A DNA stretch of 64,000 nucleotides from Cytophagales bacterium (GCA_025359125.1 JANYHI010000063.1:1-64000), one strand, 5' to 3'. Counted from the first letter of the stretch, positions 25,916 through 35,891 are shown. Program-made: numbers and translations. Notes: generated by a model not told the origin, from the sequence alone.

Positions 25916-27547
25916 ATGTCAACCGGATTTTTTCACATTCCCACTCCCAAAAACGAAACTGTACTTTCTTACGCACCCGGCAGCAAAGAGCGCGCTACTT
26001 TAAAAAAAGCATTGGAAGAAGCACGCGCTCAAGTAATAGACGTACCCATGTACATTGGGGCAGAAGAAGTACGCTCAGGAAATAAAAAACCACTATCACC
26101 TCCGCACGATCATAAACATATCTTAGGTTACTTTCACGAAGGCGATAAAAGCCATGTAGAGCAAGCTATTAATGCAGCAATGGCCGCGAAAGAATTATGG
26201 GCTGGCCTTAGCTGGGAAAACCGCGCCAGTATTTTCTTGAAAGCTGCCGATCTATTAGCCGGGCCATATCGAAATAAAATTAATGCAGCCACCATGTTGG
26301 GGCAATCCAAAAATGCGTATCAAGCAGAGATTGATGCCGCTTGCGAGTTGATAGACTTTCTCCGATTCAATGTTCACTTCATGGGCGAGATCTATAACGA
26401 TCAACCGCAATCTTCTTCAGGGGTATGGAATAGAATTGAATACCGTCCGCTAGAAGGTTTTGTGTTTGCACTTACACCGTTCAACTTCACTGCCATTGCT
26501 GGCAACTTACCAACTAGTGCTGCACTCATGGGCAATACCGTAGTTTGGAAACCAGCTAACTCTCAAATTTATGCTGCCAACGTAATCATGCAAGTATTGA
26601 GAGAAGCCGGCTTGCCTGATGGTGTTATTAATCTTGTTTATGTAACAGGGCCTGATGCAGGCGAGGTGATTTTTAAACACAGAGATTTTGGAGGTATTCA
26701 CTTCACTGGTAGCACTGGTGTATTTCAAAATATCTGGAAAACGATTGGCCAAAATATTCATCTATACAAATCGTACCCACGCATTGTTGGCGAAACAGGT
26801 GGTAAAGATTTTATTGTAGCGCACAAGAGTGCCGATGCAAAACAAGTAGCCACTGCTATTGCTCGGGGTGCGTTTGAATACCAAGGACAAAAATGTTCTG
26901 CCGCTTCTCGTTGTTATATTCCTTCCAATCTTTGGGACGATGTAAAAAAATATTTATTAGAAGATTTGAAGAGCATGAAGATGGGCGGCACCGAAGATTT
27001 TGGAAACTTCATCAATGCGGTAATAGACGAGAAAGCATTTAACTCCATCACAGGTTACATCGAGAAGGCTCGTCAAAATCCGATGAATGAAATTATTACT
27101 GGTGGCAAGTACGACAAATCAAAAGGGTACTTTATCGAACCTACGGTGGTGCTTACTAAAGATGCCTCGTCACTTACCATGTGCGAAGAAATTTTTGGCC
27201 CGGTGATAACCATTTATGTTTACCACGCTGAAAATTTTGAGCAAACATTAGAATTGGTTGATCAAACTTCTCCGTATGCACTTACCGGATCTATCTTAGC
27301 ACGCGATCGTTTCGCAGTTGAACTGGCCACCAAAAAATTAAGTAACGCTGCTGGTAATTTTTATATCAATGATAAACCTACAGGTGCCGTAGTTGGCCAG
27401 CAGCCATTTGGTGGAGCAAGAGGATCGGGCACTAACGATAAAGCCGGGGCAAAAGTGAATTTACTTCGTTGGGTTTCGCTGAGAACAATTAAAGAAACAT
27501 TTGTAACACCTACCGATTACAAATATCCTTTCTTGGATAAAGAATAA
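25916..27547 (+). CDS. pruA: L-glutamate gamma-semialdehyde dehydrogenase (P5C dehydrogenase)
   Basis: The protein is a full-length (543 aa) aldehyde dehydrogenase of the P5CDH type. It shows FALTPFNFTAIAGNLPT, HFTGSTGVF, VGETGGKDFIV (catalytic Glu region) and FEYQGQKCSAASRCY (catalytic Cys). It oxidises glutamate semialdehyde to glutamate with NAD+, the second step of proline catabolism. The proline dehydrogenase partner is not adjacent. A secreted serine hydrolase gene follows in the same direction after about 40 bases. Confidence 0.95.
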   Translation: MSTGFFHIPTPKNETVLSYAPGSKERATLKKALEEARAQVIDVPMYIGAEEVRSGNKKPLSPPHDHKHILGYFHEGDKSHVEQAINAAMAAKELWAGLSWENRASIFLKAADLLAGPYRNKINAATMLGQSKNAYQAEIDAACELIDFLRFNVHFMGEIYNDQPQSSSGVWNRIEYRPLEGFVFALTPFNFTAIAGNLPTSAALMGNTVVWKPANSQIYAANVIMQVLREAGLPDGVINLVYVTGPDAGEVIFKHRDFGGIHFTGSTGVFQNIWKTIGQNIHLYKSYPRIVGETGGKDFIVAHKSADAKQVATAIARGAFEYQGQKCSAASRCYIPSNLWDDVKKYLLEDLKSMKMGGTEDFGNFINAVIDEKAFNSITGYIEKARQNPMNEIITGGKYDKSKGYFIEPTVVLTKDASSLTMCEEIFGPVITIYVYHAENFEQTLELVDQTSPYALTGSILARDRFAVELATKKLSNAAGNFYINDKPTGAVVGQQPFGGARGSGTNDKAGAKVNLLRWVSLRTIKETFVTPTDYKYPFLDKE

Positions 27548-27590
27548 CGCAACAACAAAATCTTACTCCATAAATTCTAAAATTTTGAAT

Positions 27591-29411
27591 ATGAATAAAC
27601 TATTCATTCTCCTCTTGCTAATAAGTAGTGTCGTAGCTACCGCGCAAAAAAAATCGACTGCACCCGATACTCGATTAGCCGGCATTGATGCAAAGCTTCA
27701 ATCATTATTGACTGATTGGAAGGTAGCGGGCTTTGCAGTGGCAGTGGTGGAAAAGAATAAAGTGGTGTATTCAAAAGGCTTTGGCTATCGCGATGTAGAA
27801 AATAAAAAAGCCGTTACACCCAATACGCTGTTTGCCATTGGCAGCTGCTCAAAAGCTTTTACCTCCTCGCTGCTCGGCATGCTACGTCAAGAAAAAAATC
27901 TTTCGTTTGACGAGAAACCTTCACTTTATATTCCTGACTTGAAATTTTTTAATGATGATATGAATGCGGATATCACCATTAAAGATTTAATGTGCCATCG
28001 TACAGGCTTACCACGCCACGATTTTTCTTGGTATTTGTTCAGCTCTCCTTCACGTGATAGTCTGATTAAACGCATTCAATTTCAAGAACCTTCCTTCGGT
28101 GTACGGAAACAATGGCAATACAATAACTTCATGTTTTTAGCTCAGGGGGTAATTAGCGAAAAAATAACTGGTAACAGTTGGGAGAAAAATATTGAAAATA
28201 AAATTTTTCTGCCATTGCGCATGATTACTTCCAATACTTCCATTCAAGAACTTGAGAAAAGTGCCGAACCTTCGTTGGGTTATGAAGTAAAGAAAGAGGC
28301 GATCTCTAAAATGAATTATTATCACATAAGCGGCATGGCGCCTGCCGGCAGTATTAATAGTAATGTGAATGAAATGACTAACTGGCTGAAGACATGGATT
28401 TACGGGGGAAAGTTTGAAGGCAAAGAAATTATTCCAGCTTCATATGTTTCTGAAGCTATGAGTTCACAAATGGTAATTAATGCGGCACTCCCTTCCAAAG
28501 AGCATCCAGATGTGCAGTTTGCCAACTACGGGTATGGTTGGTTCATGACTTCGTACAAAGGTCACTATCGTGTAGAGCATGGTGGAAACATTGATGGTTT
28601 CTCGGCCAGCACCTCTTTTTTTCCAAGCGACAGCTTAGGTATTGTTGTATTGGTTAATCAAAACGGTTCTTCCGTTCCAGCCATTGTTCGCAATATGATT
28701 GCAGACCGAATGCTACGCGTTTCACCAACCGATTGGAGTAAAGAGTTGAAAGATGCTGCTGACAAACGGAAAAAACAGGAAGCTGATGCCACTGGCAAAC
28801 AAAGAGCTACACAAAAAATAGGAACAAAACCTTCACATGTAATTGAAGAATACGAAGGAGCCTATTCGCACTCCGGCTATGGTACCTTTATGCTGACAAC
28901 CAAAAACGATTCACTGTTTGCTTCTTTAGGAAAAAATTATTGGTGGCTGCGACATTTTCATTTTGATCAATTTGAACCTTTTGAAGTGACCAAGAAACAT
29001 AAAATCGATACAGCAGATAAAATCCCTGTTCGCTTTAGTTTTGTTACAGGCTTAATAGGCGAAATTGAAACGGCTCAACTCAGTGGGCTTGAGCCCTCGC
29101 TCTCCAAGCCTTTAAATTTTAGTCGTCAGGCTAAAACAAAAGAAATTACAGCAACAGAATTGAAAAAATATATGGGTGAGTATGAGCTGGGGGGGCTTGC
29201 AGCGAAAGTTTATATTAAAAACGATAAGACGCTATTCTTGTTTGTGCCCGGCCAACCCGAATATGAATTACAATATTTAGGTAGCGACAAATTCTCCATC
29301 AAAAACTTGAACGGCTATAAAGTGGTTTTCGAGAAGGAGGGTAGTGCTGTAAGCAGTTGCTCATTCATTCAACCGAACGGAACATTTAAAGCGAAGAGAA
29401 AGAAGGATTAA
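27591..29411 (+). CDS. Secreted beta-lactamase-family serine hydrolase
   Basis: A signal peptide (MNKLFILLLLISSVVATAQ) leads into a class C beta-lactamase/PBP-type domain. It has SxxK as S85-C-S-K88, YxN in WQYNNF and an HGGNIDGFSAS motif in the KTG position. A C-terminal DUF3471-like beta domain (about residues 415-605) follows. Such enzymes are esterases, peptidases or D-aminopeptidases in the periplasm; true beta-lactamase activity is not implied. I chose ATG 27591 over the in-frame TTG two codons upstream because it begins the signal peptide. Confidence 0.88.
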   Translation: MNKLFILLLLISSVVATAQKKSTAPDTRLAGIDAKLQSLLTDWKVAGFAVAVVEKNKVVYSKGFGYRDVENKKAVTPNTLFAIGSCSKAFTSSLLGMLRQEKNLSFDEKPSLYIPDLKFFNDDMNADITIKDLMCHRTGLPRHDFSWYLFSSPSRDSLIKRIQFQEPSFGVRKQWQYNNFMFLAQGVISEKITGNSWEKNIENKIFLPLRMITSNTSIQELEKSAEPSLGYEVKKEAISKMNYYHISGMAPAGSINSNVNEMTNWLKTWIYGGKFEGKEIIPASYVSEAMSSQMVINAALPSKEHPDVQFANYGYGWFMTSYKGHYRVEHGGNIDGFSASTSFFPSDSLGIVVLVNQNGSSVPAIVRNMIADRMLRVSPTDWSKELKDAADKRKKQEADATGKQRATQKIGTKPSHVIEEYEGAYSHSGYGTFMLTTKNDSLFASLGKNYWWLRHFHFDQFEPFEVTKKHKIDTADKIPVRFSFVTGLIGEIETAQLSGLEPSLSKPLNFSRQAKTKEITATELKKYMGEYELGGLAAKVYIKNDKTLFLFVPGQPEYELQYLGSDKFSIKNLNGYKVVFEKEGSAVSSCSFIQPNGTFKAKRKKD

Positions 29412-29483
29412 AAAAAGATGATTTTTGAGGGTTAAGAATTTGAAAAAATGTTAGTCTCTAATTTCAAAAATTAATGGCATAAA

Positions 29484-29514
29484 AAAAGCCCTGACGTAAT
29501 CGTCAGGGCTTTTT
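29484..29514. terminator. Bidirectional rho-independent terminator
   Basis: AAAAGCCCTGACG and CGTCAGGGCTTTT pair perfectly around TAAT, with an A tract before and a T tract after. It separates the plus-strand hydrolase from the convergent metalloprotease gene and can serve both strands. Confidence 0.9.
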
Positions 29515-29529
29515 ACTTGAGATACAAAA

Positions 29530-30348
29530 TTAATACAAATAAGTTAATGCTGTTTTGTCAGCGGTATTGAAATAACGATTACTGCCATCTGTACAGGCCA
29601 ACATCCAAGACTGTGCAGCTAATGTAGCTGTAGAAGGAGTTCCTGGGATAAGATTAGCACCAACTGTGCTTGCACCTTCATTAGAAGTTGCCCCTCCGCA
29701 GCTGATAGAGCGATCATAATAATCAGTATGACGGAAACCAATGCAATGACCCATTTCATGTGCCATGATAGTGGCAATTCCATCTACAGTTAAATGGTAG
29801 GTAGATTCTAAAACTCCGCTCATTTTAATTACACCGTAAGGATCTCCTGAAGAGGTAGGGAATCCTGAAGATCCTAGAATACCTTGCCTTTCCTGAGACT
29901 TAGTTAAGCGCGAGAAAACGATGCCTACTCCTGTGCTGGAAGTAACGCGTGAGAATTTTATTAAAAGATTTTCAGCATTGTATCTTCTGATGGCTTCGTC
30001 TACAGCCGAGAAGTTAGCCGCGCTAAAAGTAGTAGGCATGTAAACGGTAACGGTTCTTGGCAGAGCTGTTACTAGTTGGTTCGTTGAATATTGCTCCACT
30101 GTAGGTACACGCTTGCCAGCACCCATTGAGGACAAATCTGCTGGTGTTAAATAAATGTCTCCTTCTACCAAGTATCCATCATCAAAACTGATAGGAGGAT
30201 GATTCACCACGTCAAATCCAAGACGGATAAGTTGATTGCGCACATCCGATGGGATAGAATAAGGGTCTACATCTTGCTTGTCTTGACATGAGTAAAACAC
30301 ACCAGAAGCAAATAATAGCAGAAGGAAAAAGGTAAGGGTTTTCTTCAT
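29530..30348 (-). CDS. M57-type dual-action zinc metalloprotease lipoprotein
   Basis: The N-terminus is a lipoprotein signal (MKKTLTFFLLLLFASGVFYSC, lipid Cys about residue 21). The catalytic motif HEMGHCIGFRH (residues 197-207) is the HExxHxxGxxH of metzincin-like peptidases, and the length of 272 aa fits the M57 dual-action HEIGH group of Bacteroidota. It should be anchored in the envelope and degrade proteins outside the cytoplasm. It is divergent from the T9SS subtilase gene, with 150 bases between the starts. Confidence 0.88.
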   Translation of the reverse strand: MKKTLTFFLLLLFASGVFYSCQDKQDVDPYSIPSDVRNQLIRLGFDVVNHPPISFDDGYLVEGDIYLTPADLSSMGAGKRVPTVEQYSTNQLVTALPRTVTVYMPTTFSAANFSAVDEAIRRYNAENLLIKFSRVTSSTGVGIVFSRLTKSQERQGILGSSGFPTSSGDPYGVIKMSGVLESTYHLTVDGIATIMAHEMGHCIGFRHTDYYDRSISCGGATSNEGASTVGANLIPGTPSTATLAAQSWMLACTDGSNRYFNTADKTALTYLY

Positions 30349-30498
30349 AAAAAAATTGTTTAGGTTTAGGTTTGTAATTTAAATTTATTAAAAAGGGAAT
30401 AAATAAACCAACCTTGAATTGAATATTTTTTACCTGCTTTAGAATATTCAATTTTTTTTACCTGTTTTGGTTTGCCCTCTGAATAGCTTTTTAAAGAA

Positions 30499-33075
30499 AT
30501 GTTTAAACACTATTTTTTACTTCATTTTTCAATATGCCTTTTTCTATTAGAATTTGACTGTTTAAGTCAGAATAAACTATCGCCTCACTTAAAAAATGGT
30601 TCTACCAAAATTGAAGAAACCAAAACACTGCTTTCTATTACTACCATAAATGTGCGAAAATTTGAAAGTGATTACAAAGACAAAGTCATTATCAAGTATA
30701 GGCATGATGCAAGCAATAGCTTTGAAATTCTTCTTCTCGAAAAAGATCTGCTTAGCAAATTCGAAAAAGATCCTAACATCCTTTTCATTGACGCCCATAA
30801 TAAAGCCAAAGTAGAAGCAGACTTCGATTATGCCAATTCTGCATTTAACCGCATTTCAAAACTTCACCATTTCAATCCGGAGCTAACTGGGTCAAGTTCT
30901 AAGATTTCTATCAAAGAACTCAGCTTTGACCCTACTAACATTGATATCATCAATCGCAGTTTTACGACTACTGTCACTCCAGCGTCTACCGCGCAACACG
31001 CCACCAACATGGCAATACTAATTGCTGGAGCAGGAAATTCATTTTACAAAACCAAAGGCGTGGCATCCAATGCTTCCATCACTGCTTCAGACTTTGGCAA
31101 TCTGTTTCCAGATAGTCCAACTATTTTTAAAGTGAATAATATAAATATTCAAAATCATAGTTATGGCGTAGCTATTGAAAACTATTATGGCAATGAAGCA
31201 GTCGCTTACGATCAACAGATTTATCAAAACCCAACACAGCTTCATGTTTTTTCTGCCGGCAACAGTGGTAAATTAAAACCGGCTTCTGGCACCTATCAAA
31301 ATATGTTGTTTGCCAACATCACCGGAAATTTTAAACAGGCTAAAAATGTACTGATTGTAAACGCTGTTGACACAACACTATCTATTAATTCGCTCAACTC
31401 ACGCGGGCCAGCATTTGACGGAAGACTTAAGCCAGAACTAACTGCATATGGATCAGGAGGAACTTCTGATGCTGCGGCCTTGGTATCGGGCATCAGCACT
31501 CTGGTTCATGAGAAGTATCAATCCGTCAACCAAAAAATTCCAGATGCTTCTTTAACAAAAGCAATCTTGATTGCTTCGGCAGATGATATTAATGCAATTG
31601 GAATTGATTACCTGAGTGGATACGGAAGCGTTAACGCATATAAAGCGGTGCGGCTTGTTCAAGGCAATCAATATTTGAATGTAGATGTTTCGAGTAACAC
31701 ACAGCAGTCTATTTCCATTTCTGTGCCCACTGGTGTTCGAGAATTAAAAGTGGTGATTGTATGGAGCGATCCTGCTGCAGTAGTTAACTCAAATACAATT
31801 TTGGTAAATGATATTGATAGTTGGATCAACAGCAGTGTGGGCAAAACATTACCGTGGGTGCTAAGTACATTTCCTAAGCCAGATTCTTTAATGGCTCCCG
31901 CCAAAAGAAAAGAAGATCACCTAAACAATGTTGAGTACATAACCATTTCAAATCCTGTGCAGGAAACCGTAACGCTTACGCTGAAGGCAGGAAATCTTAT
32001 TGGTGGCACACAAAAAGTGTCTGTTGCTTATTGGTTCAATCAAAATCAAATTTTTAGCTGGGATTTTCCGCATGCGTCTGATATTTTAGAAGGGAATAAG
32101 AAAAATTTATTAGTATGGGAAGCACCTCAGAATAAAGTAGGCGATTTATTTGTTCAATACAATCAGGGCAGTTGGCTACCTGTTCAATCTAATATCGATT
32201 TAAATAATTATCTCTACTGGAAATGCCCTGATACTTTAGCTACGGCAAAATTAAAGATGGTGGTAGACGCACAAGAATTCTTAACTGATGAATCTATGAT
32301 ATCGCCTTTAATCAAAATGAAAACTGCTTTTAATTGCCCCGATAAAATCGGCTTGACATGGGACAAAGTTAAAGGCACATCTGGCTATGACATCTACAGT
32401 ATGGGCAACCAATACATAACTAAAATTTCAAGCACAACAGATACTTTGATTAGTTTTTTGCCCAATACAAATTTATTTTACTCTGTCACTCCTCTTTTAG
32501 GCGTTAAGGCTGGCCTAAAGAGTGAATTGATTAACTACACATTGCAAGGTTCGTTTTGTTACGTAAACTTTTTCACTGCAACGCGCGCAAGTGCATCAGA
32601 AATTAAAATAGATTTATCGCTCAGCTCATGGTTTGATGTCGATCACATCAACATTACCAAAACTGCAAGGGGCATTTCTTCCCTTCTCAAAAAATTACTG
32701 CCCAGTAATTCTCTTACCATTGAATTGGTAGATTCTGAATTGATTCCCGAAGTAATGAGCTACCAGGCAGAGGTTGTTTTTAAAAACGGAACAAAGATTA
32801 TTTCAGATAAAGTGAATATAGTGCTGGAACCAAAAGGTAAGGCTCTTTTATTTCCCAACCCGGTTACATCTAACGATGACCTGACTATTCTTTCTGCTGG
32901 GGATGATTCAAAATTTCGGATAACAGATCTATTGGGTAGACTGGTATATGAAAAGGAGTTAAAGGAAATTCAGGAGCCGATTGATGTTTTAAATCTCCCA
33001 ACTGGATTTTACCTGTATCAATTAATTTCTTCTTCAGGATCTGTGAATGATTCTGGAAGATTTATTAAAAAATAA
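30499..33075 (+). CDS. S8-family subtilase with T9SS C-terminal domain
   Basis: A signal peptide (about residues 1-23) is followed by a propeptide-like region, then a divergent subtilisin fold with His167 (STAQHATNMA) and Ser323 (GGTSDAAALVSG). The usual DTGxD strand is replaced by IKELSFDPTNIDI, so the catalytic Asp is uncertain. After fibronectin-like regions, the last ~75 residues (LFPNPVTSND to GRFIKK) are a type A T9SS sorting domain. The protein is therefore exported through the outer membrane and cell-surface bound or secreted. The GTSM Met is replaced by Asp, another departure from active subtilases. Confidence 0.85.
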   Translation: MFKHYFLLHFSICLFLLEFDCLSQNKLSPHLKNGSTKIEETKTLLSITTINVRKFESDYKDKVIIKYRHDASNSFEILLLEKDLLSKFEKDPNILFIDAHNKAKVEADFDYANSAFNRISKLHHFNPELTGSSSKISIKELSFDPTNIDIINRSFTTTVTPASTAQHATNMAILIAGAGNSFYKTKGVASNASITASDFGNLFPDSPTIFKVNNINIQNHSYGVAIENYYGNEAVAYDQQIYQNPTQLHVFSAGNSGKLKPASGTYQNMLFANITGNFKQAKNVLIVNAVDTTLSINSLNSRGPAFDGRLKPELTAYGSGGTSDAAALVSGISTLVHEKYQSVNQKIPDASLTKAILIASADDINAIGIDYLSGYGSVNAYKAVRLVQGNQYLNVDVSSNTQQSISISVPTGVRELKVVIVWSDPAAVVNSNTILVNDIDSWINSSVGKTLPWVLSTFPKPDSLMAPAKRKEDHLNNVEYITISNPVQETVTLTLKAGNLIGGTQKVSVAYWFNQNQIFSWDFPHASDILEGNKKNLLVWEAPQNKVGDLFVQYNQGSWLPVQSNIDLNNYLYWKCPDTLATAKLKMVVDAQEFLTDESMISPLIKMKTAFNCPDKIGLTWDKVKGTSGYDIYSMGNQYITKISSTTDTLISFLPNTNLFYSVTPLLGVKAGLKSELINYTLQGSFCYVNFFTATRASASEIKIDLSLSSWFDVDHINITKTARGISSLLKKLLPSNSLTIELVDSELIPEVMSYQAEVVFKNGTKIISDKVNIVLEPKGKALLFPNPVTSNDDLTILSAGDDSKFRITDLLGRLVYEKELKEIQEPIDVLNLPTGFYLYQLISSSGSVNDSGRFIKK

Positions 33076-33110
33076 ATCTTCCAATCCGCGCAAAGAAAAT
33101 GGCGTACTCT

Positions 33111-34382
33111 TTAATTAGATCGTCTCTGTCTATCGTTGCCCCATTTTCTTCCTAAGTTGCCAGAGCACGAAGGTCTCGCGTTATTAGAAGGCCTTCTTCC
33201 CCTGTTCTGCCCAGACTCTTTTGGTTTAGGTACAAAAGGTCTAGAATGATCTAACGGATAGGGGTGATCTTCAACTACAGGTATTGGTTTGCCAATTAGC
33301 TTTTGAATATCTTTTAAAAATTCTTTCTCTTCTGCATCACAAAAGGAAAGTGAAATGCCACTAGCGCCTGCTCGACCTGTTCTTCCAATGCGATGAACAT
33401 ACGTTTCAGGAATATTGGGAAGCTCATAGTTGATTACGGTAGAAAGATCGTCTACATCAATTCCTCGCGCAGCAATATCAGTTGCTACCAACACTCGCGT
33501 ATGTTGTAATTTAAAATTACTAAGCGCACGCTGCCTGGCATTCTGAGATTTATTTCCGTGTATGGCCTCTGCTTTAATACCTGCATGATTCAAATCTTTC
33601 GTTACCCGATCGGCACCGTGCTTTGTGCGTGTAAATACTAACGCAGTAACAATTGACTTATCCTTTAAAAGATTTAGTAAAAGTGCTTTTTTATCTTTTT
33701 TATCTACATAAAACAGAGACTGCTTAATGGTATTGGCTGTGGAAGAAACCGGAGTTACTTCAACGCGGGTTGGATTGGTTAAAATAGAATTAGCCAACGA
33801 TGAAATTTCTTTCGGCATAGTAGCCGAGAAAAAGAGTGTTTGTCTTTTTACAGGAAGCTTGGCGATTACCTTTTTTACATCGTGAATAAAGCCCATATCT
33901 AACATACGATCGGCTTCGTCTAATACAAATATTTTTATATGATCTAATTTCACATATCGTTGGTTCATTAAATCCAACAAACGACCGGGAGTGGCTATTA
34001 AAATATCTACGCCATCGCGCAGCGCATCAGTTTGTGATTTTTGTGATACTCCACCAAAAATTACGGTGTGTTTCAATTTCAAATATCGGCCGTACGCGGC
34101 AAAGCTTTCATGAATTTGTATGGCGAGTTCGCGTGTTGGAGTTAGTATTAGTGCTTGAATGCCTACTGCTTTTTTGTATAATTCTGCTTGGTGAAGCAAT
34201 TGTAAAATAGGAATAGCAAAAGCTGCTGTTTTACCAGTACCAGTTTGCGCGCAACCCAGTAAATCTTTACGTTCTAATAAAATAGGAATAGCTTGTTCTT
34301 GAATGGGAGTAGGCTTGGTGTAGCCCTCGTTTTTTAAAGATTTAAGAATAGGCTCAATGAGGCTTAATTTTTCAAATGACAT
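33111..34382 (-). CDS. DEAD-box RNA helicase (RhlE-like)
   Basis: All main motifs are present: Q motif KPTPIQEQAIP, motif I AQTGTGKT, PTRELAIQ, DEAD in VLDEADRMLDMG, SAT in FFSATMPKE, and HRIGRTGRAGASG. The basic, disordered C-terminal tail (about residues 375-423, rich in Arg, Pro and Ser) binds RNA in relatives. It remodels RNA in ribosome assembly or mRNA decay and is often cold-induced. A -7-like element lies about 100 bases upstream, so the gene has a long leader. Confidence 0.93.
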   Translation of the reverse strand: MSFEKLSLIEPILKSLKNEGYTKPTPIQEQAIPILLERKDLLGCAQTGTGKTAAFAIPILQLLHQAELYKKAVGIQALILTPTRELAIQIHESFAAYGRYLKLKHTVIFGGVSQKSQTDALRDGVDILIATPGRLLDLMNQRYVKLDHIKIFVLDEADRMLDMGFIHDVKKVIAKLPVKRQTLFFSATMPKEISSLANSILTNPTRVEVTPVSSTANTIKQSLFYVDKKDKKALLLNLLKDKSIVTALVFTRTKHGADRVTKDLNHAGIKAEAIHGNKSQNARQRALSNFKLQHTRVLVATDIAARGIDVDDLSTVINYELPNIPETYVHRIGRTGRAGASGISLSFCDAEEKEFLKDIQKLIGKPIPVVEDHPYPLDHSRPFVPKPKESGQNRGRRPSNNARPSCSGNLGRKWGNDRQRRSN

Positions 34383-34478
34383 AATTGATTGTTGTAATAA
34401 GAGACTTGTAATGATCTGACGCCTCTTTGATTAACGCACCGCAGAGCGGTTTTTACGGGAATTGTGAGGAGTATTACG

Positions 34479-34486
34479 CAAAGATA
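34479..34486 (-). promoter_or_regulatory. Putative -7 element for the DEAD-box gene
   Basis: On the minus strand TATCTTTG fits TAnnTTTG; a clear -33 TTG at the normal distance is not seen. It would give a leader of about 90 bases. That leader contains a small hairpin (ACCGC/GCGGT, near 34437-34453), consistent with post-transcriptional control. Confidence 0.45.
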
Positions 34487-34542
34487 ATCAATTAGGAATG
34501 ATTTTGTTGAATTTATTGTTAGCCTGCATTGAAAACAAAAGT

Positions 34543-35079
34543 ATGGTATCTAAAAAAAGAGTGAAAGCAATCTGCGGAAGCACTAGAAAAAAGTCTACTA
34601 ATCTTAATCTTCTGTATGCAATAAAAGAATTGAGCAGAGATTATTTTGATATTACTATTTTCGAATCTATTGATTTGATTCCTCACTTCAATCCTGATTT
34701 GGATAACGAATCGCCACCAACAGAAGTAATCCGCTTCAGAAAAGAACTTCGCGAAGCAAATGCTATTTTAATTTGCACACCAGAATATGCTATGGGCGTG
34801 CCGGGTACTTTAAAGAATGCTATTGATTGGACGGTTTCGTCTATGGAGTTTTCTAAGAAGCCAACGGCACTAATTACTGCATCATCGTTAGGTGAGAAAG
34901 GACACGCATCATTATTGGAAACACTTCAGGTGGTTGAAGCAGACATCACATCCAATACGCAATTGATTATACCGTTTGCCAAAACTAAAATCAATCAAGA
35001 AAATAAAATAACAGATGGCAAGACTCTCGAAGAGGTAGTAAGTTTACTAAAAAGCCTTAATCAAAGACTTAACGGTTAG
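34543..35079 (+). CDS. NAD(P)H-dependent FMN reductase (flavodoxin-like)
   Basis: From MVSKKRVKAICGSTRKKSTN the 178-aa protein follows the NADPH-dependent FMN reductase family: phosphate-binding GSTRKKSTN, an ICTPEYAMGVPGTLKNAIDW segment contacting flavin, and a final TDGKTLEEVVSLL helix. I prefer the start at 34543 over an upstream ATG at 34498, because the extra residues add nothing conserved. It probably reduces FMN or quinones in the cytoplasm. Confidence 0.85.
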   Translation: MVSKKRVKAICGSTRKKSTNLNLLYAIKELSRDYFDITIFESIDLIPHFNPDLDNESPPTEVIRFRKELREANAILICTPEYAMGVPGTLKNAIDWTVSSMEFSKKPTALITASSLGEKGHASLLETLQVVEADITSNTQLIIPFAKTKINQENKITDGKTLEEVVSLLKSLNQRLNG

Positions 35080-35153
35080 ATCTGAGTCATTCCTACGTAA
35101 CGAATTTTACTCGTTAAACTCATCAATACATAAACATACCACATCATAAAAAA

Positions 35154-35174
35154 AGCCCCGCGCTCAGCAGGGCT
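35154..35174 (-). terminator. Terminator of tRNA-Leu
   Basis: On the minus strand AGCCCTGC and GCGGGGCT pair (one G-T pair) around TGAGC and are followed by TTTTTTT. The hairpin starts 5 bases after the tRNA 3' end. Confidence 0.8.
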
Positions 35175-35179
35175 TGTTG

Positions 35180-35261
35180 TACCTAAGGCCGGAATCGAAC
35201 CGGCACACCTTACGGTACACGATTTTGAGTCGTGCGCGTCTACCAATTCCGCCACTCAGGC
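35180..35261 (-). tRNA. tRNA-Leu, anticodon CAA
   Basis: On the minus strand GCCTGAG begins the acceptor and CTTAGGT closes it (with G-T pairs at two positions). The D-loop motif TGGTAGACGC is typical of leucine tRNAs. The anticodon stem CACGA/TCGTG encloses CTCAAAA (CAA at 35225-35227). A variable arm (TACCGTAAGGTG region) and T arm GCCGG/CCGGC complete a class II tRNA. It reads UUG codons. Confidence 0.95.
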
Positions 35262-35349
35262 AAACGGGCTGCAAATATGTTTAAAAGTTTGGAATTTGGC
35301 TAAAAAAGTTTTCAAAAAAACTACAACTTGCGCCATTAACTAACTCAAC

Positions 35350-35820
35350 ATGCAAATAACAAAGCACAAAGTAGCTTCTATTCACTACACCTTAACGGAC
35401 AACGATGGAAAAATTCTTGACTCCAGCGTTGGTCGTGAGCCGCTAACATACATTCAAGGAATTGGCAATTTAATTCCGGGAATGGAAAATGGCCTTGAAG
35501 GAAAAAGCAAAGGAGATAAGTTCAATATTAAAGTGAGCCCCGAAGAAGGCTATGGCGTAAAAGATGAAGCGCTCACGCAAAATGTTCCGCGCTCGGGATT
35601 TGGAAACCAAGATATAAAAGTGGGCATGCAATTTCAAACAGAGCAAGGTGGCGTAGTTACTGTTTCTAAAGTGGGATTGAGCGATATAACAGTTGATGCC
35701 AACCATCCTTTAGCAGGGGTTGAATTAAATTTCGATGTTGAAGTACTTGAAATACGAGGTGCAACTGAAGAGGAGTTGGCTCATGGGCATGTACATGGCC
35801 CAGGTGGACATCATCATTAA
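35350..35820 (+). CDS. SlyD-like FKBP-type peptidyl-prolyl isomerase
   Basis: The 156-aa protein has the FKBP core split by an inserted flap domain. It shows VASIHYTLTDNDGKILDSS, LIPGMENGLEGKSKGDKF, an insert with PEEGYG and VDANHPLAGVELNFDVEVLEI. It ends in a His-rich tail (HGHVHGPGGHHH) typical of SlyD, which binds nickel. It acts as a chaperone and prolyl isomerase, and in some bacteria as a metallochaperone. It is a single-gene unit with its own terminator. Confidence 0.93.
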   Translation: MQITKHKVASIHYTLTDNDGKILDSSVGREPLTYIQGIGNLIPGMENGLEGKSKGDKFNIKVSPEEGYGVKDEALTQNVPRSGFGNQDIKVGMQFQTEQGGVVTVSKVGLSDITVDANHPLAGVELNFDVEVLEIRGATEEELAHGHVHGPGGHHH

Positions 35821-35845
35821 GAAATAGATTTCTATTAAATGAAAA

Positions 35846-35875
35846 GAGTCGCGCCTAGCGCGACTCCTTTTTTTT
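35846..35875 (+). terminator. Terminator after the SlyD-like gene
   Basis: GAGTCGCGC (35846-35854) and GCGCGACTC (35858-35866) form a 9-bp stem with loop CTA, followed by eight T residues. Confidence 0.9.
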
Positions 35876-35891
35876 GAAAAATTAATTATAA

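Noticed and set aside
34498-34542. Earlier start of the FMN reductase
   Set aside because: The extra 15 residues are not family-like; the flavodoxin fold begins at 34543.
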